Part shown: piece by piece, positions 1 through 4,312 of the stretch | Position numbering within the stretch: the stretch's first letter is position 1 | Layout of the letters: the number at the start of each line of letters is the position of its first letter | Position numbers and translations under genes: made by a program | Notes under the pieces: model-generated | The model's database searches: none | Told to the model about the DNA's origin: nothing | The model's input: only the letters and a program-made list of their open reading frames with translations | NCBI GenBank assembly: GCA_047516825.1 | Contig: JAKZUA010000028.1 | Location: 1-8,952 of the forward strand | Source: JADFQT01 sp047516825 | GTDB lineage: Bacteria > Chloroflexota > Dehalococcoidia > Lucifugimonadales > UBA3495 | Reading direction: 5' to 3' | Length of the DNA stretch: 8,952 bases

Positions 1-502
1 CCCGTGCCTGGGAATCCCGGGCCATGGCCAGTGCATTCGCCAGGTCATTCTGGAATTCGCGTGAAGGGAACTCCCCCGCCCCTGGCGGATCCAGGATGAC
101 CACGGCGTCCACGCCGAGGTGCATCAAGTCCGGCTCGCTGCCGTCGTGGACCAGCACCACGGGGATCGAGAGGCCGAGAGCCATCCCGAGTTCGACGTGG
201 GCGGAGCGGCCGCAGGGCAGGAGGCAGAGCAGGACTTCGGCATCGACCAGGGCCGCGCACTGGAGTTGGTAGCGGGATTGGACAGATGTTAGATGCAGGT
301 AGGACATGACGCTGTCCAGGCTGCCATCGGGCCCTTCGAGCTGGTTTCCGCCGCTACCCGCTGCCCCGGCGAATGGGGGCGGCGCCGGCCGGGTAGCGCC
401 GTTGGCGCGGAAATCATGGACCTGGTGGTTCCAGTCACGCAGAATTGAGACGATATCATTAAGGTATAAATTGCTCCAGGATGAGGCGAGATAAATCCTC
501 AT
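1..502 (-). CDS. Nucleoside 2-deoxyribosyltransferase-like protein, 3' end cut by window edge
   Basis: An open frame of 167 codons runs from an ATG at 502 to the left edge without a stop, so the C-terminus lies outside. The start has an AAGGAG site (508-513) six bases upstream. The N-terminus MRIYLASSWSN, with DIVSILRDWNHQVHDFR following, matches the opening beta-strand and helix typical of the nucleoside 2-deoxyribosyltransferase/DUF4406-like fold. The later block VLLCLLPCGRSAHVELGMALG, then IPVVLVHDG and ELM-like PDLMHLGVDAVV, matches the family's conserved LPCGRSAHxELG segment, which carries the catalytic glutamate. Residues about 42-70 are a Gly/Pro-rich stretch that is unusual for the family. 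Members cleave or transfer N-glycosidic bonds of nucleosides, often in phage or mobile-element salvage. Substrate here is unknown. The family call rests on motif recognition and not on a search. Confidence 0.75.
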   Translation of the reverse strand, partial: MRIYLASSWSNLYLNDIVSILRDWNHQVHDFRANGATRPAPPPFAGAAGSGGNQLEGPDGSLDSVMSYLHLTSVQSRYQLQCAALVDAEVLLCLLPCGRSAHVELGMALGLSIPVVLVHDGSEPDLMHLGVDAVVILDPPGAGEFPSREFQNDLANALAMARDSQAR

Positions 503-624
503 GTTTGCTCCTTGTCAGTTGGTATCCTGCCAGCGCTCAGCGTGTCCTGAAGTTGACAGGTGAGGCAGGGGCCGGGCCCACTATCGCCCCGGGTAAGGAT
601 GGAAGAAGGATTTTTAACGGTCAT
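499..624 (-). CDS. Small 41-aa protein with a CxxC pair, coupled to the downstream gene
   Basis: The ATG at 624 has a GGAG (630-633) five bases upstream, and the TGA at 501-499 overlaps the ATG of the deoxyribosyltransferase-like gene as ATGA, a usual sign of translational coupling. The product begins MTVKNPSS and contains CLTC near residue 20, with no other recognisable feature. It may be a real small zinc-binding or leader protein, or simply a translated leader that controls ribosome loading on the next gene. The frame is open further upstream to 684, but no better ribosome binding site is visible there. Confidence 0.45.
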   Translation of the reverse strand: MTVKNPSSILTRGDSGPGPCLTCQLQDTLSAGRIPTDKEQT

Positions 625-816
625 AATTTCTCCAAGCCAACTTTCGCTGTAATTCCCATTTATAGCGCATTTTGAGGGCCGCAAATGGGGGTCCCCTTTA
701 GACTGACGGTCCTTTCAGATATGAGGAGGTGACCCAAGAATCTGAGCGTCAAAAGGGGCATTGCCAGTCTGAGTCTAGCTTGGGCGTGGTGCCGGATATT
801 TCCGACGGCAGGAGAA

Positions 817-834
817 CCCCCCTGGACAGGGGGG
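817..834. repeat. C6/G6 inverted repeat
   Basis: CCCCCCTG and CAGGGGGG flank a GA centre, a near-perfect palindrome that can fold as a 7-bp stem with a GGAC loop on either strand. It lies downstream of the minus-strand gene 968-1279. No U-tract follows on either strand, so a classical intrinsic terminator is doubtful. Confidence 0.6.
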
Positions 835-863
835 GCTTATATGAGGGGGTTGTTCTTGCGCAA

Positions 864-902
864 GGTGCCCGGTGGGTGCTCAGACCGGGCGCCCCGGGCA
901 CC
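864..902. repeat. 9-bp perfect inverted repeat with 21-nt loop
   Basis: GGTGCCCGG (864-872) pairs exactly with CCGGGCACC (894-902). With the neighbouring 817-834 palindrome it makes a heavily structured region between two divergently placed minus-strand genes. It could be a weak terminator, an attenuator or part of a structured RNA. No known riboswitch consensus was recognised. Confidence 0.6.
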
Positions 903-967
903 GTCAGAAGGTTGCCTTCGCCCGGGGACTTGGCCGGCAGAGGCGGTCAATCTTGTGCATTCTCAAG

Positions 968-1279
968 TTACGGGTTTTCGTCTCCCGGCACGGTGTCCTG
1001 ACCGATGAGGCTTGACTCAAATGCAATGGAACCGGCTAAGCGGTCCCACCCTCGCGCCGCAGTGTCTGGGTTCTGTCGGTAATCAGCTTCGTCCAGTAGA
1101 GCCTGGAAAAATTCCTTGTGACACTCTGGGCATTTCTCCGATTCACCGTACTTACTAATAAATCTCTCGATGGTTACCCCAGGCTTGCGTAAAACTTGAA
1201 AAGCGTGCCCACACTTGGCGGTGATCTTGAAAACGGGACGTGATTCCCATTCTCCATACGAGATACTGTAATCGGTCAT
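968..1279 (-). CDS. Hypothetical 103-aa protein with a zinc-binding-type CGH and CPECH pair
   Basis: The ATG at 1279 is preferred because GGAGG (1289-1293) sits nine bases upstream. An in-frame extension to 1357 has a low-complexity N-terminus and no such site. The product starts MTDYSISYGEWESRP and carries KCGHAF at about residues 22-27 and EKCPECHKEFF at about 48-58, which together offer Cys/His ligands for one zinc ion. The C-terminal third is acidic and probably flexible. The family was not recognised. Size and architecture fit the small accessory proteins common in phages and mobile elements. A GTGAGG-ACC-CCTCAC palindrome (1324-1338) lies upstream and may be an operator. Confidence 0.6.
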   Translation of the reverse strand: MTDYSISYGEWESRPVFKITAKCGHAFQVLRKPGVTIERFISKYGESEKCPECHKEFFQALLDEADYRQNPDTAARGWDRLAGSIAFESSLIGQDTVPGDENP

Positions 1280-1323
1280 TTCCTTCTTCCTCCAAAGTAA
1301 TTTGTGCTGTCGGTTATTTTGCT

Positions 1324-1338
1324 GTGAGGACCCCTCAC
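1324..1338. repeat. 6-bp inverted repeat upstream of the 968-1279 gene
   Basis: GTGAGG and CCTCAC are separated by ACC, about 45 bases before the start codon. This is compatible with a regulator binding site or a leader hairpin. No promoter hexamers with good spacing were seen around it. Confidence 0.4.
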
Positions 1339-1432
1339 TGCTGGTTCTGGCTGGCACAGGTCAACGACCCCGGCCAGGACCAAGCAGTTCAATCACACCA
1401 TCGCCGCCGATCCCTCAGAGTCCGCCTCACGG

Positions 1433-1460
1433 CCGCCTTGCGGAAAAGGCGGATGTTTTA
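1433..1460 (+). terminator. Possible weak intrinsic terminator
   Basis: CCGCCTT (1433-1439) pairs with AAGGCGG (1446-1452) around a 6-nt loop, followed by ATGTTTTA. The T-run is short (four) and no plus-strand gene precedes it, so function is uncertain. Confidence 0.3.
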
Positions 1461-1568
1461 GCGACCGCATGCATCAATACGATTACCTATTCATCAGCAG
1501 TAGCTAACCCCGCAGACCCGCAAGAACCTCCAGTAGCCAGTCCGTTTCAGGCGGGCGGGTTCCATGTT

Positions 1569-1589
1569 CCTGAATTGTCATTATTCAGG
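1569..1589. repeat. Palindrome abutting the IS21 left end
   Basis: CCTGAAT (1569-1575) and ATTCAGG (1583-1589) form a perfect 7-bp inverted repeat with a 7-nt loop, 13 bases outside the inferred IS boundary. It may be a host terminator or operator near which the element inserted. Confidence 0.4.
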
Positions 1590-1632
1590 GACATAAGGCC
1601 AGTATCAACGCCAACTTAATTTTGAGCGTTTT

Positions 1633-1654
1633 CGCCAACTCAGAATTGACCCAC
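1633..1654. repeat. IS21 left end, outer 22-bp repeat copy
   Basis: This 22-mer, beginning CGCCAACT and ending ATTGACCCAC, recurs as a direct copy at 1675-1696 with a few substitutions and inverted at 3760-3781. A degraded further copy begins at 1609 (CGCCAACTTAA). Multiple subterminal repeats of this kind are known IstA-binding sites in IS21-family elements. Confidence 0.65.
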
Positions 1655-1660
1655 TTGTTG

Positions 1661-1680
1661 TTGGCGGTAAATTCCGCCAA
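1661..1680. repeat. Palindrome TTGGCGG-N6-CCGCCAA within the IS left end
   Basis: Perfect 7-bp arms flank TAAATT. The right arm is the start of the inner 22-bp repeat, so the palindrome combines two oppositely oriented repeat heads. Confidence 0.6.
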
Positions 1681-1696
1681 CTTAAAATTGCCCCAC
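1675..1696. repeat. IS21 left end, inner 22-bp repeat copy
   Basis: Direct imperfect copy of 1633-1654 (CGCCAACT, then AATTG and CCCAC conserved), located just downstream of the istB stop codon. Probable transposase-binding site. Confidence 0.6.
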
Positions 1697-1730
1697 CTCC
1701 TTTCAGTTGCTCAGCGAAAATGTCCGTTGT

Positions 1731-2583
1731 TTAGTTCTCAGCGATTCGGTCAGTAGCCGGGGTTATGAGCGCTGTTTCCTGTCTTGAGGCAAGGTGCTGC
1801 TGGGCGGGGAACAGTCCCGCCTGGCGTTTCTCCCTGAGCCGGTAGCTTTCGCCCCGGATGTTGAGGACGTGGCTGTGGTGCAGCAGCCGGTCCAGGATGG
1901 CCGAGGCGATGACGGTGTCGCCGAGAAGCTCGCCCCACTCACCGAACCCCTTGTTGGAAGTCAGGACGATGGAGCCCCGCTCGTACCGAGCGGAGACCAG
2001 GGTGAAAAAGGCGGTGGCCGAATCCCGGTCGTAGGGCCAGATGCCGAACTCGTCGACGACCAGCACCTTGGGCGCCAGGTAGACGCGCATGCGGCGGTCC
2101 AGGTTGTGCTCGGCCCGAGCCTTGCGCAGGTCCTCCATCAGGTCGTAGGCACGAACGAAGTAGGCTCCCTGACCCTTCTCGATGGCCTTGAGGGCCAGGG
2201 CCACAGCCAGATGGGTCTTGCCCACGCCAGGCGGTCCCAGCAGCAATATGTTGGTGGCCTCGGCCACGAAGGCCAGGTTGGACAGTTCCTTGACCCCCGT
2301 CTGCGCGGGGGCAGGCTTTGTCGCCCATCAATGGAGGGCTGGAAGGAGAAGTCGAACTGGTCCAGGGTGCGCTGGAAGGGTAGGTGGGCCATCCTGGTCC
2401 TGGTGGTCAGGTAGCGCTCCCTTCGGGCGGTCACTTCCAACCCCAGCAGTTGGGCCAGCACGTCGGCATAGGTCAACTGCTGGTTGGCGGCGGCGTCCAG
2501 GGTGTTGTCCAGTGCCTCAACCGCCTGCTTGAGGCTCAGGGTCTCCAGTGTTGACGGGCCCGTTCCAGGGCAATCATAGTCAT
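1731..2583 (-). pseudogene. istB: istB, IS21-family AAA+ transposition helper, two frameshifts
   Basis: IstB is the AAA+ ATPase that assists the IstA transposase. The start is the ATG at 2583, which overlaps the istA stop as ATGA and has GGGAGG six bases upstream. The frame opens MTMIALERARQ, then shifts by -1 near 2546-2553 into LETLSLKQAVEALDNTLDAA and on to DQFDFSFQPSID. A second -1 shift near 2291-2320 leads into VKELSNLAFVAEATN and the intact core: Walker A GPPGVGKTH, Walker B VLVVDEFG, the SNKGFGEWGELLGD segment and a terminal RLREKRQAGLF. The second break coincides with a CCCCCG/CGGGGG hairpin and about 17-23 extra bases relative to the usual spacing. The ATPase core from 2267 could still be made as a 178-aa fragment, but full-length protein is not expected. 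Confidence 0.85.
2294..2311. repeat. 6-bp hairpin at the second istB frame break
   Basis: CCCCCG (2294-2299) and CGGGGG (2306-2311) flank a 6-nt loop exactly where the reading frame changes. It could have promoted slippage during replication. Confidence 0.55.
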
Positions 2584-3707
2584 CGCACACCTCCCGCTAC
2601 CAGGTCGTAGACGTCCAGGGATCGGCGCTCCACCTCACCCACCGATACCTGCACCGCCAACGCCTCTTTGGCCGTACGACCGTCGGCTTTGGGAAGACCC
2701 TCCCATTGCCCGGGCATGGTGAAGCGCTGTCCGGCGCTTTTGGGACCTGGGATGCACGGCCAGAAGCTGGTCGGCAGCCCAGGTCTCCACGGTGCGCGAC
2801 CGCTGGCCCACCTGCACCGTGGCGCTCACCCACTTCCAGTGGACCCCATAGCGGTAGCCCTCCCAACGGATGAACCCGTCCCGCGCCACCATCCGGTCCG
2901 CCAGTTGGCCACGCCGTCGCACCACTGAAGGGTCTGCCGGTTCAGCTCGGCATCATCGGCGAAGCGCAGGCTGGGCCACAGATTGCACCTCACGTACTTG
3001 ACCCCGCTCTCTAGCTTCCCCTTGGTCTGAGCCCTGTAGGGTTGGCACAGCTTCAGCTCAAAGCCCAGCCGCAGGGAGAAATCCAGCATCCGCTGGTTCC
3101 AGTCAATGCGGCCTTCTTCATCCCAGCCCAGAGTCACCACCTTTGCGTTGTCGTAGAGGCAGCGACGGGGGACGCCGCCGAAGTACTCAAAGGCGTTGGC
3201 ATGGCACTGAATAAAGCTGGCCGTGTCCGCTCTCCTGACGAACTCCACGTAGATGGCCCGGGACCAGATGAGCACCATGACGAAAGCCCAGAGGCGACGC
3301 TTATGGCCTCGCTCATTTACGTAGGTGAAACTTCCCCAGTCTACCTGGGCTTGTTCCCCCGGCTCTGTCTCGAAGCGAACCGTAGCCTGGACCTGGCGCC
3401 GACGGCGGCGCGGGGACACATACTTCTTCACCAGGGAGTAGCTGCCCTGGTAGCCCAGGCCTTCCAGTTCCCGCCACAGCACCACACAATTCTCCAATCC
3501 CTCCGCAAGCCGCCGGCCGATGTACTCCGAATAGGGGTCAAGCTTGGAAGCTCTCCGCTTCCGGGGCCTGGGCAAAATCGCCTACGGTGTCTTCAGGTAC
3601 TTGCGGACTGTGTTGCGGGAAAGGCCCAGCCTCTGGGCAATCTCCCTTGTAGAAAAGCCCGCTCCCTTCATGTCGTAAATCTCTTTCACTTCTCCCACCT
3701 TTAACAA
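2580..3707 (-). pseudogene. istA: istA, IS21-family DDE transposase, with amber codon, deletion and frameshift
   Basis: IstA catalyses IS21 transposition. The N-terminal helix-turn-helix is readable from about 3707 (VGEVKEIYDMKGAGFS, then REIAQRLGLSRNTVRKYLK) and is followed by an in-frame TAG at 3584-3582, where the family usually has a charged residue. The same frame resumes as PRPRKRRASKLDPYSEYI and carries all three catalytic positions: QVDWG, LYDNAK and KGKLE. After LQWCDGVANWR, near 2893-2905, roughly 35-40 codons are missing and the frame changes before RMVARDGFIRWEGYRYGV. A +1 shift in or near the T/A run at 2738-2741 restores MPGQWEGLPKADGRTAKEA and the end VAGGVR, with the TGA overlapping the istB ATG. 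The original start is unclear: TTG at 3707 and GTG at 3698 are both possible. Confidence 0.85.
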
Positions 3708-3725
3708 TCTCTCTACGGCACCTCC

Positions 3726-3738
3726 ACGGAGTCTCCGT
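3726..3738. repeat. Palindrome ACGGAG-T-CTCCGT upstream of istA
   Basis: Perfect 6-bp arms around one base, between the IS right-end repeat and the istA start. In minus-strand RNA it lies just ahead of GGAGG, so it could limit istA translation or read-through from outside. Confidence 0.5.
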
Positions 3739-3759
3739 AGATGATGCCCTTGTTCTCAG

Positions 3760-3811
3760 GTGGGTCAATTCCATCTTGGCGATTTCGCTCATTATTACAT
3801 TGGCGCTAACA
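3760..3811. repeat. IS21 right terminal inverted repeat region
   Basis: The segment begins GTGGGTCAATTC and contains TTGGCGATTTCGCTCA and TTGGCGCTAACA. It aligns without gaps to the reverse complement of 1603-1654. It holds two repeat heads (TTGGCG), mirroring the left end. Confidence 0.65.
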
Positions 3812-3922
3812 CCCGGTATGGTACCTCTTTACCAGCACAAGTCCTGTTTTTGTCTCAAATTTGGATATTCCACCCAGCGGTTCAATTTTTTGAACAAGGG
3901 AATGTCCGGCACCATTTTCTAG

Positions 3923-3943
3923 CTAAAACCGCCCTAAAACCGC
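3923..3943. repeat. Tandem 10-mer CTAAAACCGC, 11-bp period, upstream of alpA
   Basis: CTAAAACCGC occurs at 3923-3932 and again at 3934-3943, separated by one base. The 11-bp period places both on the same face of the helix, as expected for a repressor or initiator site. A weaker relative, CTAAACAAAG, begins at 3953. Confidence 0.55.
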
Positions 3944-3946
3944 TCA

Positions 3947-3961
3947 TTTGTTCTAAACAAA
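3947..3961. repeat. Palindrome TTTGTT-CTA-AACAAA
   Basis: Perfect 6-bp arms around CTA, immediately after the tandem 10-mers and about 85 bp before the alpA start. Candidate operator for the alpA-primase transcription unit. Confidence 0.5.
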
Positions 3962-3999
3962 GATGCGGAAAAAATCCTCGCGGGGAAAACCTTTGGTAT

Positions 4000-4029
4000 T
4001 CTAATGGACAGTAATGGAGTCTATTAGAC
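4000..4029. promoter_or_regulatory. Operator-like cluster just upstream of alpA
   Basis: TAATGGA occurs at 4002-4008 and 4012-4018, a 10-bp period. GTCTATTAGAC at 4019-4029 is a palindrome with 5-bp arms, and TCTAAT (4000-4005) mirrors ATTAGA (4023-4028). The cluster lies within 50 bases of the alpA start codon, where an autoregulator would be expected to bind. TATTCT at 3997-4002 could be a -10 element, but no good -35 is seen. Confidence 0.4.
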
Positions 4030-4046
4030 GACACAGGAGTGCTGAC

Positions 4047-4301
4047 ATGCACCGAGACCGGCTACTGCGCCTCCAGGAGGTCTGCTCCATAGTGGGTCTG
4101 AGCCGCAGCACAATTTATGCCCTCTGCGCAAGGGGTCGTTTCCCCCCACGGATCCTCTTGGGGCAACGGGCTGTTGCCTGGTGGGAGTCAGAGATAGATG
4201 CATGGATCGCGGCGCGGCCCAGGGCCTCAGCAGGGTCTGCAAATCCAGAGAAGACGAAAACAGATACGAGATCGCCGCCCGAGGATGGGCGGAAAGCATG
4301 A
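4047..4301 (+). CDS. AlpA-family helix-turn-helix regulator / excisionase-like protein
   Basis: An 84-aa product starting at the ATG at 4047, chosen because AGGAG (4035-4039) is seven bases upstream. A longer start at 4014 has no such site. Residues 5-22 (RLLRLQEVCSIVGLSRST) with IYALCARGRFPP and AVAWWESEIDAWIAARP following reproduce the AlpA/MerR-like winged HTH: conserved LSRSTIY recognition helix, GxFPP turn and the W-x-E-x-E-I-x-x-W-I tail. AlpA proteins of P4-like satellites and cryptic prophages act as transcription activators or excision control factors. The C-terminal 25 residues are basic, polar and probably disordered. The gene lies 11 bases upstream of the primase-helicase gene, which suggests one operon. 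Confidence 0.85.
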   Translation: MHRDRLLRLQEVCSIVGLSRSTIYALCARGRFPPRILLGQRAVAWWESEIDAWIAARPRASAGSANPEKTKTDTRSPPEDGRKA

Positions 4302-4312
4302 ACTGAAGACAT

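Larger units (their letters stand above)
625..967. other. Non-coding stretch with GC-rich hairpins
   Basis: No convincing gene is seen here. A plus-strand frame (GTG at 729 to 1001) exists, but it has no family-like motif and collides with the 3' end of the minus-strand gene at 968. TTTATA at 659-664 (TATAAA on the minus strand) lies upstream of the 499-624 ORF and could be a -10 element, but no well-spaced -35 is evident. The strongest content is the two inverted repeats at 817-834 and 864-902, listed separately. Confidence 0.5.
1280..1602. other. Non-coding stretch between the small CxxC gene and the IS21 remnant
   Basis: Short open frames in this stretch show no family-like motifs and lack ribosome binding sites. 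Visible structure is limited to three inverted repeats: GTGAGG/CCTCAC at 1324-1338, CCGCCTT/AAGGCGG at 1433-1452 followed by TTTT, and CCTGAAT/ATTCAGG at 1569-1589, next to the left end of the IS element. Confidence 0.5.
1603..3811 (-). mobile_element. Degenerate IS21-family insertion sequence
   Basis: The element carries istA then istB on the minus strand with the ATGA junction typical of the family. Its ends were located by aligning the reverse complement of the left flank with the right flank: GTGGGTCAATTC, TTGGCGA, CGCTCA and a final TTGGCG recur in the same order without gaps (right end 3760-3811, left end 1603-1654). The right end closes with TAACA, so the outer terminus reads TGTTA inward, consistent with the TGT ends of IS21 elements. 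The left end reads TATCA, a likely mutation. The length of about 2.2 kb is normal for the family. No convincing target duplication flanks it. Both genes are broken, so transposition on its own is not expected. Confidence 0.8.

Noticed and set aside
840..960. Cobalamin-type riboswitch, suggested by GGTGCCCGG
   Set aside because: The other conserved boxes expected around it are absent.
729..1001. Plus-strand frame with GTG preceded by GGAG
   Set aside because: The GGAG lies directly against the GTG, the product has no family-like motif, and it overlaps both hairpins and the 3' end of the better supported minus-strand gene.
1794..2414. Plus-strand open frame of 206 codons opposite istB
   Set aside because: It is the antisense shadow of the istB remnant, low in recognisable motifs.
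1595..3820. Target-site duplication around the IS21 copy (CCAGTAT and CCGGTAT)
   Set aside because: The match is imperfect and overlaps the inferred terminus. No exact duplication adjoins both ends.
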